Of a stretch of 64,000 nucleotides of DNA, positions 1-11,495 are shown piece after piece; within the stretch, counting starts at the first letter, position 1, and each line of letters starts with the position of its first letter. A program made the translations under genes and the position numbers. Below the pieces are notes generated by a model that was not told where the DNA came from, ran no database searches, and saw only the letters and a program-made list of their open reading frames with translations. The DNA comes from Panax quinquefolius (Eukaryota > Streptophyta > Magnoliopsida > Apiales > Araliaceae): positions 27,345,741 to 27,409,740 of the forward strand of contig CM035171.1 in NCBI GenBank assembly GCA_020205615.1, written 5' to 3'.

Positions 1-1671
1 ATCCTATACAAATAATCATGAAATTAAAAGAAGCAACACATATATAAACAACACACAAAATAATGGACAAATAATAAAGCAAAAAACTTAATCTCATATA
101 AACAATAAACAAAATATCATTCTAGTTACGGCACAAATACTCATCAAATAACATAATAAATTAAAAAACCAAACATACTATAAACTAGTTGTCAACATGC
201 GATGAAACTCAAGAACTATTAACTTCATTTATGTAATCAATCCACATATCATTTACAAAAGAAGTCCTTAAATACTCAGCATGTGTTACATCCTCAGTAA
301 CATCTCTTACATGATCATCAGGTTTATGCATTTGCTTTAGGAGCTCTTGATCAACTTCGGTAATAAGTTTATCATCAGGATCAATAGACATCAAGTAATT
401 ATGTAAAATGCAACATGCTAAAACAATTTTTGATTGAGTATCCACATCGTATTTTGGCTCAGTTGTGCTCCCAATAATGGGAAACCTTTTCTTTAGTACG
501 CTAAATGCCCTTTCAATTGTATTACGTAATGATGCATGTCTGGAGGTCGAGCTGAGTACTCTTTTAAATGGTAGTGAACACCTCTATAAGGTGTCATTAA
601 TTCGTTGGTAAATGGTAATCTGGCATCTACAAGATAATATTTTACTAGAAAAGCATAATATTAGGTACATGTAAAACAAAGAATTTTTTTTAATTAAATC
701 CTAAAAAGGTTGATAGTGTATTACCATTAGGGATTTTTAACTTATCTTCTCTTACAAGGGCATTTTTAATTATTCTGGAGTCAGATGTCGTCCCTTCCTA
801 ACAAGTCAAAATATAAGTAAATTTCAAGTCAAATGTGCATGCGGCTAAGACATGGTACCCGAAAAGCTTATCAATTTATATAGTGAACAATTTGTAGAAT
901 ATTGAGTAATCCAAATAAATACATGTTCATGCAAAACATTTGAAAATTTTATATAGTTTAAAACCACCATCTTGGTTACAAAAGAACTTGCAGATCCTAT
1001 AGAGTGTGATCAAATGAACAAAATCAATGTGCAACTAAAGGCTCTTGTAAATATGAATAACCCATAAAATTGTTAGATATTTATTCAACCAGATAACACA
1101 ATATACATATATAGACAAATATATGTGTGAGTTGAAGAGAGATTGCTAAGAGCAAATTGGGGACTATATTTAGGCATGAGTTTTACCGAAATATGAGACA
1201 TATCTGGCTGAAAGGTTATAGAAGAGGGGGAGATTGGGATGCCAGAGCACCGACAAGAAAAATCTGGAGATGAATTTGTTCAGTTACACTGCTGCAGGGA
1301 GCTAGGGCTTGAACCGAAGTGGAGAACTTGTTCGCGGCAAGTTATTCGCGCCTATACTTTTCTCTTTATCAAATTAGGTTTAGTAGATAAAAACAAATTG
1401 AGGACATGAGTTGTAATTTAAAATTTATTATATTAAAAGTTGAGGATAATATGGGAATTATAAAAATATTACTTATTTCAATTTCTTTTTCATCCAAATC
1501 AGGCCAATTTTGGATGCAAAACTTTGGCAGGAAAAGTGGCCAAATATTCTATCCATTTTTTTTCATTTTTGTTTATTAAAAAACTCAAAAACATAAGAAT
1601 TGGAAAGAAAACTTAAATTTTTTATCCATTTCTTTTCTTTTCTGTCCATTTTAAAACTCATAAACAGAGCG
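1..1671 (-). mobile_element. PIF/Harbinger-like DNA transposon, right part
   Basis: The transposase remnant at 209-856 places this stretch in a PIF/Harbinger element that continues past the left window edge. A possible right terminus lies at about 1630-1671: the minus strand there reads inward as GCTCTGTTTATGAG, similar to plant Harbinger terminal inverted repeats, and is followed by TTA (1672-1674), matching the 3-bp TWA target duplication of the superfamily. The left end is not in the window, so neither the repeat pair nor the duplication can be confirmed. 857-1630 is AT-rich; no Myb-like second ORF of Harbinger elements was recognised. Confidence 0.5.
209..856 (-). pseudogene. PIF/Harbinger transposase (DDE_4) remnant
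   Basis: Reading the minus strand from 856, one sees VLAACTFDLKFTYIL, SDSRIIKNALVREDKL, then an intron-like gap (about 641-722, GT...AG), KYYLVDAR, PYRGVHYHLKEY, NTIERAFSVLKKRFPIIG and finally an open 78-codon tail (209-445) with KIVLACCILHNYL. These blocks are the usual order of plant HARBI1/ALP1-like nucleases, and the candidate DDE acids (D of FD, D of LVDA, E of IER) are visible. It is dead: a TAG stands where the family has Trp in the block before SDSR, and a deletion with frame change lies near 535-550. The N-terminal half is absent. The product would have cut and pasted the transposon in the nucleus. Confidence 0.85.
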
Positions 1672-4099
1672 TTAAGGCCATATTGTGCTTAACTGCTACC
1701 AAGTATGCGCCAGTTAATATTTTTATATGTAAGTTCATTTAATTAAGCCTGAGAAAAACATAGTGTAGAGAACAAAAGAGAGAATTTGAGAGAATAATGA
1801 GATTGAAGAAGAAGGAGTTGGAGAGTTAAAGAAGTTCCTATCATCATTGTGTATCTAAACACAGAAATCAAGGGTAATCCCTTGATCTCAACTTTTAAAT
1901 TACGTTCTTAAAAGTTCTCTATGAAAACAAATTTTTAACTCTCTGTAATTGAATTTTTATGGTTAATTGTTAAATATATGATGTTGTATATGTTTATAAC
2001 ATGTTTTATATGACTTATATGTCATTTAGAATAATCAAATCCATGAAATCATGTTTTAAATTGAAGTTTTGAATTACAGTGAAAATATTATTTTTAGTTC
2101 TCTGTAATTGAGTTTTTGTGGCCAAATTGTTGAGAAGTTGTTTGTAATTATTAATATGCATGCATAATCTACTATATGATGTTTATAAACAATTTTAGAG
2201 TAATTAATCCATGAAATTATGTTTAAATTGGAGTTTTAAAGTTTATTGAGAGATAAATATTTGAATATGGCCTATAAGTACAAAAATTGATGCCTAAATT
2301 TTATGCTAAGCGGTAAATTGATGGGTGATTATATTTATACACGTAAAAATGAAAAGAACGAAACTTGTATGGACTGATTTGGTTAAAAAACGAGTTCGTA
2401 GCAATTGATTTCGTTAAGAATGTCAAAATTGGAGTTTTTCATTAAAACATTGAATTTATAATTTTAAACTTTGTTGTTTGTGTGATTTAAGTTGTAATAG
2501 CAAGCTAAGAATGTTATAAAATGTTTTTGTAAAGTTCAGAACACATGGGTAATTAATATTGAATTCGTTGTTTGAGTGAAGTTTTGGACTAATTTGGCTT
2601 TTTCTGTGTTCTTCACGAACTCTGTTTGCTTCTCACTACGTCATGGCCAAGCAGCCAAGATGTTCAGTGAAAGAAACAATGACTGCAACACCATAGCGAT
2701 TACGATATGGAGTAATGGCACCACAAATACTGCTCAGAGAGTAAATGTATCGTCGCAGCCATGCACCTAAGTTGTTGCACCTATTGTAGGCTTAATTGGT
2801 GTGCGGAAGTGCCTGGTCGCGCCACAACGCCAGTTTCTAGTTAATTTTGGGGCTCTACATCGCCACTTAGCAGAATTGCCCAGAAAATTTTATTTAATTG
2901 TGCAAGTTTAGAAGATGTGATTTAAACCCAATCTAATGAACATGGAAATGTATTAAACATATAATGTGATGTTAAAACAGATTCTTAACATGTCAATGAT
3001 GTTCTTACGTGTTTAATTGATATGTCAAATGCGTAGTTACTCGTCGTTCATGAAGTCTAATAATGTGTGAAAACTAATGTTATGATTTGATTAATATAAT
3101 CATAATCAGAGTTTAGACAAAAGAGGATGTACTAATGATGCAGGTTATGTTCTAATTAACTAATATTGTGAATGTAAATGGTATGTAGAATTAAATTGAG
3201 GAACGTGAATAGTAATCATGTAATCTACGCACGAGGCAAGTTTCTGAACCCTATTATTATGTTGAGCAAGGTTTTTAACCCTAAACTCTAATCTTATATT
3301 GAGCAAATTCTTATTCTATATTATGATTGAGCAAGTTTCTATTTCTAAACTTTCGTTGAGTAAGTTCTTATACTTTATAATTGTTGATTAAGCTTCATAT
3401 TCTTATTTTTGAATTGTTCAGAGCTTAATCATTCAAGTTCATGATTTCAAATGAAATGTTCTAACTCTTTTAAAATATTACTCTTGTTATATAATTTTCA
3501 TTCAATTGTATAAAGTTGAGATTCAATCTTTATTTTGAATATTGATTTCAATATTGCATTAAAATCACGAATAGATAGTGATTTCTTATTGATTCAAATA
3601 ATCCTTAGTTGATGATTATTGAACTCTAAATTACCCTTGAGATCAATCCAAACCAAACTTCCTTTAGTACGGACTCTAATGTCAAAGTTGAGATGAACAA
3701 CCCTACTACAGGGGATTATATTACGCGATAGCGTTAAGATGTTGTGCACATAAATGGTGTGATAAACCGAAGTTTCATAAATTATTAAAATAAGAGTTAT
3801 TAAATAAAATTCTTATTATAAGATATGTCGGGTTCAAATATGAATGTATATATGTGTTACATATTTTGAATTTTGGATTATGTAGGAAGAAATTATAAAT
3901 GAGATTTTATAGTTAATTAAACTATTAAAGAAAGAAGAGTTTGAACTTGAAGTTTAATCTCTAAATTATTGAAGAATGTAGTAATTGATATTGTAAAGTC
4001 AAAAAGAAGATTGATTTTGGTTAGTATAATAAGTTAGCATATAGGAAGCATGTTAAAGGGTTTGCAAGTAAAAGTTTCTATTTTTGTTGAAGCAGAACA
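1672..4099. other. unassigned AT-rich intergenic stretch
   Basis: No convincing coding region, RNA gene or known element was recognised in this 2.4 kb. The only open frame of note (2576-2770, 64 codons) starts at a GTG and has no recognisable motif. Visible structure is a direct duplication at 1941-2250 and a run of degenerate TTGAGCAAG(T/G)TT motifs at about 3262-3365. It could be a decayed LTR or host intergenic DNA. Confidence 0.4.
1941..2250. repeat. two-copy degenerate tandem duplication, about 155 bp
   Basis: Both copies open with CTCTGTAATTGA(A/G)TTTTT(A/G)TGG (1941 and 2100) and share a later block AATCCATGAAAT(C/T)ATGTTT(A)AAATTG. The copies differ by many substitutions and indels, so the duplication is old. 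Confidence 0.6.
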
Positions 4100-6639
4100 T
4101 GTCTGAACTTGAGGTGGCAAACTCGGTGTTTCACGATACCATTTCTATGAGCGGAATAATACTAATAATAATAACAATAATATAGATACCAACTTAATTT
4201 ACATATTTACCAGAGTCTAAATCCCAAGTACGTAGCCTTTTAATACATTCCTTACAATACATGATAATAAATATATATATCATTGTCTTAATAATATCAA
4301 ACTATTGCATAAATTAGCATTGCATTCATTCAGCAACCTTTCCTTTTCCCTTGTTCTTAGCATAGCCTTCAGGTTGTTCACACTTAGCTGAAAACATTTA
4401 AATTAAGTAAGGATGAGCATTTGAATGCCCAACAAGTAATAACAATTATAAAGATTAGCTGAAAGGATTAAATGTTTTCTTTGTACTACCCTTCTACAAC
4501 AAATCAACAGTTGTGAAGTAATCTGAACTGATAAGAATAACATAACTACTCTCTATCAAATTTTTTAAACTACGTATTGACTATAAATAGGGTTAAGGTG
4601 ACATGCTATGAACATTGTTTTTAATTTTTGAATAAGTTTAGCAGAACTTCATCTGCAAACCGTCATAGCTTACAGGCACGGGGGGTGATCTGCCCGTTAT
4701 GCCCTGTATTGATCAATACTACATGCAAGAACGATGGCATCATTAACTCTGTCCGCCTTGGGCGCATAAAAGTTTTCTCATGTTCAGGATGTTCATACTT
4801 AGTCGGGAATCCGAACCAAAACAATTTGATTGGATACAAAAAGGTTTTATCATATTCAACAATATTTCTAAGTCTATGTCTAGCTGGTCAAATAGCTTAG
4901 ACGGCTTCTACTTATTGTATACATACTGGAGATCTATAGGTATATATATACATATATATCAACATGTGATTAAATACAATGATTATCCAAGTGGGGACAC
5001 TTGAATAACCATATTTAGAAATTAACGAACAGAATATATATATATATATATATATCTGAATTACAATATAGTACCATGTTGATAATCAATGATCGGATAT
5101 AACATATATAATAATAGGGTTAATAATCTGGTATAATAATAATATAATTCTGAAACTTCTTACTCATGTCCATTGAATAAAGAAAATGCAAAGGTAGGAT
5201 ACTTGTCTGGTACGCTGCTTACAATTCGCAACTTAGTTTTACCTTTTATATAACCACCTATCAGTAATAAGATCATTTTACTAATTAGAATAACATATCT
5301 TAACACATAACACTGTTTATTACAGTCAGCACATAACCTAATCATATTACCACACATGTTCAATAGTCATTGGATCACAAACAAACATTAATACATTCAA
5401 ATTATCTAAGTCCAGATCAATTTCTGAAATATGTCGGTCTACCGACGGCTTTGTCGGGTAATTATCGAGTCTAAGACTCTATCCAGTAATTCCATAACTA
5501 TAAATATTAGTCATATTATTTTTAAATGACTTATAATAATTTTTAAACATTTATTATAATTTATCATGAATTTTCAAACATCGGAATCATTATTAAATAA
5601 TTTAAATATTAAACAATTCTATTATTATTAATATTTAATTAATATTAAACTATTAATGAAACCATTACCAAAATATTAAAGTTATTTATAATAACTCAAA
5701 ATACTTTTAAAGTATTATTATTACCTTTTAAATGATTTTTAAAACATTAAAAATCATTCTTAAATAATTACCCTTAATATTAAAATATTAATGTACTATT
5801 ACTCAAAATATTAAAAGTCATTAATTATAATTTAAAATATTTTTTAATTCATTTATATCATTTTAAATGATTTTTAAATTAAAAAACCATTTTAAACCAT
5901 TTATTTAATATAATTATTAAATAAATTTAATATGATTAATATTAAATTAATAATCATTAATATTAAATTACTAATGAAATTATCCTTTAAATATTAAAAG
6001 TTATATTTTATAACTTAAAATATCTTTAAACACTTTATTTTCATTTAAAATGATTTTTATAATAATAAAATCATTTTAAAACTAATTTATTTAATAAAAT
6101 TATTAAATAATTCTAATATCATTAATATTGAATTAATTAATGAAATTTACCTTTAAATATTGAAAGTTATATTTTATAACTTAAAATATTTTAAAATACC
6201 TTATTATTATTTAAATGATTTTAATATAATAAAATCATTATTTATTTATTTATTTATTTATTTCATTTATTAAATAACTTAATGATCATTAATATTAATT
6301 TGTTAATGAAATTTATCACAAAATATTAAAAGTCATTCAAAATAACTTAAAATATTTTCTTATATCATAATATAATTTTAAATGATTTTTCAAGTATAAA
6401 ATCATTTTTAACTAATTTATTTAATAATATAATAAATTAAATACCATTAATATTTTAAAAATATTAAATATTTATGAAATATACTCAAAATAATTAAAAA
6501 CTAATTTTCAGACTTTAAAATAATTTTTAATAATTTATTATGTATTTTTAATAATTTTAAACTATTTTTTTTATTTATTTAATTAAAATAATTAATTTCC
6601 AAAAATATTTATCGCTAAAGACTGCCTATAGCGACAAAA

Positions 6640-7530
6640 CCGTTGCTATAGGTGTTCTTCGTGTTCTTCATGAAACCCAGAAACTCATGTGCAGTTATCG
6701 TGGGTACTACTTTGACCAAGTGTTATTCTTAATCTGCGATGATTCAAGGCATGCTTGTGGTTAGATCTTATAGTGTTAGTGTAGATCTACATGATCCAGC
6801 AACAATCATGGCCAACAAGCATAAATTGAGAGAGATCTAAGCGATCAAAGTGGTTGTCAGAGGCTGTTCTTCATTTCTGGGTTGCCCAGAAATGAAGAAC
6901 AGTTCGAGCATGCACCTTTGGGCTTCCACAATTTGCAATCATGTTACTGTTTATGTGATTTAAGACGTCTAGATTGTAGCTAACATATAATATTACAGAT
7001 CTAATACATCACATCACCATAACAACAAAACACTAGCAAGATCTTGATCGATCAATGGCTGTCAGAATGTATGTTCTTCATGTTTCTGGAAATTCCAGAA
7101 AATGCATTCGTGACCGAGTAGCCTAGTTTGACCACTCACTACGTTCGATCAATTGATGATTTAAGATATCTAAAGGCCAGAATCTAAAGTCAAAATTACA
7201 GGCTACAATCTAGTTAGAAAAACAACATCAAACATTCAATCATCTGACAGATCTTGACCCTTCAAAGATCTTGTCAGACGCTGAAAACCCATTTCTGGGT
7301 TACCCAGAAACTTTGCAAGTCATGGTCGGTCAACGTAGTTTGACCTTCCATAACTTGTAATATACACATGATCTAAGTTTGATTTCAATCCCGGATCAAA
7401 GAGCACATATCAGACTACATATAACAACTTTCAAAACACAAAATTCATTAACGATCATAGAGATATAAGGCTTGACATTCGGTTGTCAGAGCACAAAATA
7501 AATTTTTCCAGATTTTGTAAAACTTCAAAT
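6640..7530 (-). repeat. about 205-bp phased repeats carrying hairpins in the H LTR
   Basis: Five degenerate units are spaced roughly 205 bp (near 6665, 6873, 7070, 7280, 7490). Each has a short inverted repeat built on TTTCTGG...CCAGAAA or its remnant, followed by a block resembling GTCAACGTAGTTTGACC and runs of AGATCTTGATC/CTGTCAGA. The second unit holds a perfect 18 bp inverted repeat. The same series recurs in the other LTR at about 32655-33530. Confidence 0.7.
6864..6902. repeat. perfect 18-bp inverted repeat with 3-nt loop
   Basis: Arm 1 at 6864-6881 (CTGTTCTTCATTTCTGGG) is exactly complementary to arm 2 at 6885-6902, with loop TTG. The paired LTR copy near 32866-32905 keeps the structure with one mismatch. 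It lies in the transcribed part of the LTR and would form a stable RNA stem. Confidence 0.9.
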
Positions 7531-7836
7531 TCGAGCCTCTGGATGTTATGGATCTAACATCTAGCAACCCAGATCATCATTATACACCATAAACAACATA
7601 TCTTAACAATAAATCATAACATCTAACATGTAGATCAAGATCAGATTTCTAGGGTTAGTTTTTATACCTCACTTTGATCTTCGTGTATTTGGGCTTCTGA
7701 TTTGTTAGTGGATTTCGTGGGGCTAGTTTTGTGACTGAAAAACTAAATGAATTTCGGAGGTGTGGAGCTTGAGGGAGTTTAATTGAGTGTTGGGACAAAA
7801 TAAGCTAACAAATGTCATTTCTCTCTCTTCCAATCT

Positions 7837-7843
7837 ATTTATA
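7837..7843 (-). promoter_or_regulatory. TATA box of H 3' LTR
   Basis: Minus strand TATAAAT inside CTATAAATAG, about 1.13 kb from the LTR head and just downstream of the telo-box array. The equivalent box in the other LTR is at 33838-33844. Confidence 0.6.
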
Positions 7844-8030
7844 GAAGTGTTATACAATGGACTTAGCTGAGATATTGAATCTAATTTGCTGGAATTATAA
7901 GTCACAATGTCAACCAAGTTGGTCACCAACTCTTAATTTGGTAGGATTTGCAAGCAAGCTAAATAAAAAAAAGGGTATTTTTAGTCTTTTTGCTTACACT
8001 TTTAATGGCCATTTTGTCATTTGCCCTAAC

Positions 8031-8335
8031 CCTTAGGGTTTAACCCTAAGGTTTAGCATATAAATTTTATAGAATTTAGCAATTAGGGTTTGAAAATTTA
8101 ACATTTTAATTTCTAAATAAAAATTAATTTCTAAAAATTACCAATTAGGGTTTTCTGAATTAGGTTAGGTTTTTAATTACCTTATACAGGAACATTAGGG
8201 TTTAATTATTTAATAATTATAGTTAACCTTGCTAATTTAGCAATTAGGGTTTATAATTAGTAATTAGGTTTTAAAATTACTAATTAGGGTTACTAAATAT
8301 AGAAATTAGGATTTCTAATTTCATGATTAGGGTTT
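8031..8335 (-). promoter_or_regulatory. telo-box array in U3 of H
   Basis: TAGGGTTT (AAACCCTA on the coding strand) occurs exactly at 8034, 8084, 8146, 8196, 8245 and 8328, with near matches at 8285 and 8311, giving roughly 50 bp spacing. The first lies in a 10-bp-arm palindrome (8031-8051). The array begins about 190 bp upstream of the TATA box. Plant telo-boxes are known binding sites of Myb-type TRB proteins; a role here is inferred. Confidence 0.7.
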
Positions 8336-8976
8336 ACTAACTTAGATTATAATTCCAACACTTATTATAATCACATTAACACAATTTTTGACCAATCTTT
8401 ATTACGGTTTAAGATCAAATCACAAGATTACTTCACTATGTTTTCTACCACTATACCATAATTGACTAACCATTATTAATACGTACATACAAAGATATAT
8501 TTATAGTAATCGAAAAATCAAAGTATAATTAATATTATATTATTATTCTCATTCCTTGATAAAATCCAAAATTAGGGTTTGAATTCCATATCCGATTTAT
8601 CTTTAATATATAACCTTATTAATTAAGTTAAAATAATTAACTTAATTACTCTAACATAAATTCATATAATAAAATAAATAATTATTATAATAATTTTAAA
8701 AATCATTTCATATATTATTTAAATAATATATAATTATATTTTCATGGAAAATAATTAATAAAAATATTTCTACTATAAAATTAATTATTATAAGAATATA
8801 ATTTATAATAATCAATAATTCTAAAATAAAATTATTTATATTTAATCATGTAATAAATATATTTTTATTTATCACATAAATACATACTCCTTATCTTGTA
8901 CAAATCCTCATCTTTAAAAAAAGAAATATACGCAAAATTTTTGATTTAATTATATAGAAAATATCGGGTTGTTACA

Positions 8977-8990
8977 TTCACCCTCCCTTA
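8977..8990 (-). other. polypurine tract of H
   Basis: Minus strand TAAGGGAGGGTGAA directly before the LTR head TGTAACAACC. This is the plus-strand DNA priming site and fixes the 3' LTR boundary. Confidence 0.8.
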
Positions 8991-9170
8991 TAAAGTTCCG
9001 TCCCCGGAATCACCGTTTTAAAACCTATATATATAAGGGTACATATCATACACAATCATTTCATGTAGATCTCGATTATAATTGATCGAACTGATGTTTA
9101 ACTAATCACATAAAGCTTGTCTATCTGATTAAACAGAAATTTGATTTTTAAAAGAACTAAAATTCCTTCT

Positions 9171-10393
9171 TCAAAATTTCTTTATAAAATAATTTACTAT
9201 ATATAGAAAACTCATATATAAGAGAATAAAAGGTATACGAATAATACCTGGAGTTCCATTGCCAGTTGCCATTGTATCCTGGACAGTCATGTTGTAGACC
9301 CTTGATGTTGATTTTGTTGGCTTACTTGATGACATTGGTCCCGTGATCGCCAGAGTCCCACTGCCCTTGCCGGTATTCACACTTCCTGCCTCCGTCCTCA
9401 TCTTCGGACAATCCTTCACCTTGTGCTCAGTCGATCCACACAGAAAACACCCAGTGTTCTTCCTTGGATGGGGGCAGTTGGGAGAGATATGACCCTCCTG
9501 CCTGCACTTGTAGCATACAAACTTCCCCTTCAAACATTCCCCAAAGTGGTTCTTTCCACAAGTCTTACACTGTACCGCTGGCTTCTTAACACCTTCCTGC
9601 TTTACCTAGACATTTTCAAAATTGCTCCCCTTCCTCTTGCTACTACCACTTCTACTTCCACTATTAATCTCTACCTTCCTAGCTCCTTCAACCTTACCTT
9701 TGTTCTTTTTTTCCTTGTTGTAGAGGCTCATGGCCTCACTCCCCTCTTCAACTATTATAGCATTTTCCATGAGTGCTGCAACACCGCCACCTTGTTATAG
9801 AGCAATAGTTTTAATCCCAGCTCAAACCTTCTAGCTTTACTAGCCTCTGTATCAACTTGATGCGGAGCGAACCTAGCCAACTCATTGAATTTTGTGGCAT
9901 ATTCTGACACCGTCATATTCTCTTGCTTCAACTCTAAAAATTTCACCTCCATCCTAGCCTACACACTAGATGAAAAATAGTTTTCGAAAAATAGAGTTTT
10001 GAACCTATCCCAAGTAACTATCCCTTCTCCTACCCTCGCTTGATTTGCTTCCCACCAAAAGTTCGCCTCCCCCTTCATCATGTAGGTGGCAAAAGCTGTC
10101 TTTTGCCACTCAGCTACCCTAGCTATCACGAATGCTTTTTCAATCTCTTTGACCCAAGTTTGGGCTTCAACAGGGTCAGTTGTACCTTTAAATTCTGGCG
10201 GTCCTACAACCTTGAAATCTTTGAAGTTCGCTAAGCGGTTGTCCGGCTGGTTCCCTACGGTTGGCATTCCTTGTTGCATAGTTTGTGCTACCATGTTTGC
10301 AATGTTTTGCATCAGGTCTTCTTGTTGTTGTCCCTCAACGTTATTGACAGATTCTTCTGCCCTTTGATTTCGAGTTCGACGTCTTGGCGGCAT
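9171..10393 (-). pseudogene. gag: element H Gag (capsid and nucleocapsid), disrupted
   Basis: The start at 10393 gives MPPRRRTRNQ, the usual start of Tekay-type Gag. The first block (to 9959) carries the capsid-like core with PPEFKGTTDPVEAQTWV and FWWEANQ; the second (9952-9755) continues in the same frame after a TAG with MTVSEYATKFNELARFAPH. A frameshift near 9800 leads to the third block (9533-9171) with two zinc knuckles, CYKCRQEGHISPNC and CFLCGSTEHKVKDC. A second in-frame TAG lies near 9607. After VYNMTVQDTMATGN, where autonomous relatives run into the aspartic protease, the frame enters unrelated sequence and ends. Gag would package element RNA in cytoplasmic particles. Lesions are few, so H was probably gag-competent when it moved. 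Confidence 0.85.
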
Positions 10394-10677
10394 TATCTGA
10401 TTAAATAAAATCATAAATTTAACTTACATTCTAAACCTTATCATATAAGTTTAATATATTAAACTTGTTTCATTACTTAAACATTGATTCATATTCATTT
10501 AACGAATACTTTACATAGCATAGCACATAATGCTTTAAACATCAGCTATCCCTTTGTGACTACAAAAGTCGGGATTTATAGTCTTGACTAATACAAAAGT
10601 TGGGAACATTACATTACACAGACATACTTATCATATATATTACATTAAACAGACCTACACAACAGAACCTATACTAC

Positions 10678-11271
10678 CTATTCGCTATGCCTTTTTCTTG
10701 GACAACCTTTTACCTGATGACCTTCTATCCCACAGATAAAACATGCTCCTGGTTTATAGTCGGGATAATACAGAGTGGTATGTCCCTTATAGTCGCAAAG
10801 GTAACATATCTTTTTCCATTTCTTCTTATCGGATTTTCCTAAGTCATGGTCTTCTATCTTTCTTTTTCCCTTATTTCTCGGAGCTGCACATGATGTGTTT
10901 CTTATGGCTCTCATTTGATCAATTTGGATTTTAAGCTTATCTTATTCTTCCATGATTTCTATTAACGTTTTTCACAATTGACTATTCAATAGCTTTTCTA
11001 TTTCCCACAACTTTTCTAGAGAAGAAATCTTGTTCCTCAGATCCTGCACCTCGGTTGATGCTTGATCAGCTTCAATTTTAGTGTCTGAATCACTATCTGT
11101 CAGTTCCACCATCTCTGGATCTAGTACTACATTTTCTAAAATAACCACTTCGTCTGAGTTGTTTTCATTATGAGCCTCTATTTCAGCTATTGGCATCGAT
11201 ATCAGCTCGGGTGTATTGGTTTGATCCTTCTTCATGCTATAAGCATATAATAAGCCTCTTCTACTAGACAT
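10678..11271 (-). pseudogene. element H upstream ORF: acidic, coiled-coil and zinc-knuckle protein
   Basis: One frame runs from ATG at 11271 (MSSRRGLLYAYSMKK) to 10678, about 197 codons, broken by a TGA and a TAA only 11 codons apart near 10935-10970. The N-terminal 70 residues are acidic (ELTDSDSDTK). About residues 75-115 have heptad-like spacing (VQDLRNKISSLEKLWEIEKL), suggesting a coiled coil. A basic stretch (NKGKRKIEDHDLGKSDKKKW) is followed by CYLCDYKGH and a clean CCHC knuckle, CFICGIEGHQVKGC. It lies between the primer site and gag, with a 284-bp spacer before gag. Typical Tekay elements have no such ORF, while Tat/Ogre elements do carry an extra ORF before gag. I do not recognise its family; RNA binding is inferred from the knuckle. 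Confidence 0.6.
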
Positions 11272-11480
11272 CTACACACATAAATTATCCTGATTAGCAT
11301 ATAGTATATACACACAGCAAATAATAGTTTTACATAAGTTATCTTTTATTTTGTTTGACGATGAATTTATTTAATTCATCTCTTTTTAAACTCTATATGA
11401 GTTATTTATATTTTCAACGTTTTCTTCTGTTCTAAGGTTATAGCCTAAGGTCTATCCCACCTAAGATTTCTAACCCTAAA

Positions 11481-11492
11481 GCTCTGATACCA
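11481..11492 (-). other. primer-binding site of H (initiator tRNA-Met)
   Basis: Minus strand TGGTATCAGAGC is complementary to the 3' end of plant initiator tRNA-Met. It lies three bases after the LTR end (11496). Confidence 0.9.
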
Positions 11493-11495
11493 ACC

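Larger units (their letters stand above)
4100..8976 (-). repeat. element H 3' LTR
   Basis: The head on the minus strand is TGTAACAACCCGATATTTTC (8976) directly after a purine tract; the tail aligns to the 5' LTR tail until about 4120 and then becomes patchy. U3 (about 7810-8976) contains the telo-box array and TATA box. The transcribed part holds about 205 bp phased hairpin repeats (6640-7530), then a very AT-rich 1.1 kb (5490-6600) built of TTTAAAT/TATTAAAAT blocks, then a stretch with small (AT)n tracts (5033-5055). No coding region is visible in it. Confidence 0.85.

Noticed and set aside
2576..2770. 64-codon frame as a small secreted protein gene
   Set aside because: It starts at GTG, lacks a plausible promoter or known motif, and the surrounding DNA is non-coding in character.
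4628..5004. Frames at 4628-5004 (and 11982-12409) as a conserved gene, because two similar copies exist
   Set aside because: The two copies are the matching parts of the two H LTRs; the similarity is from LTR duplication, and the frames differ between copies and have no domain.
8031..8335. Interstitial telomere repeat tract
   Set aside because: Motifs are single TAGGGTTT units about 50 bp apart and not head-to-tail arrays, so a promoter motif array fits better.
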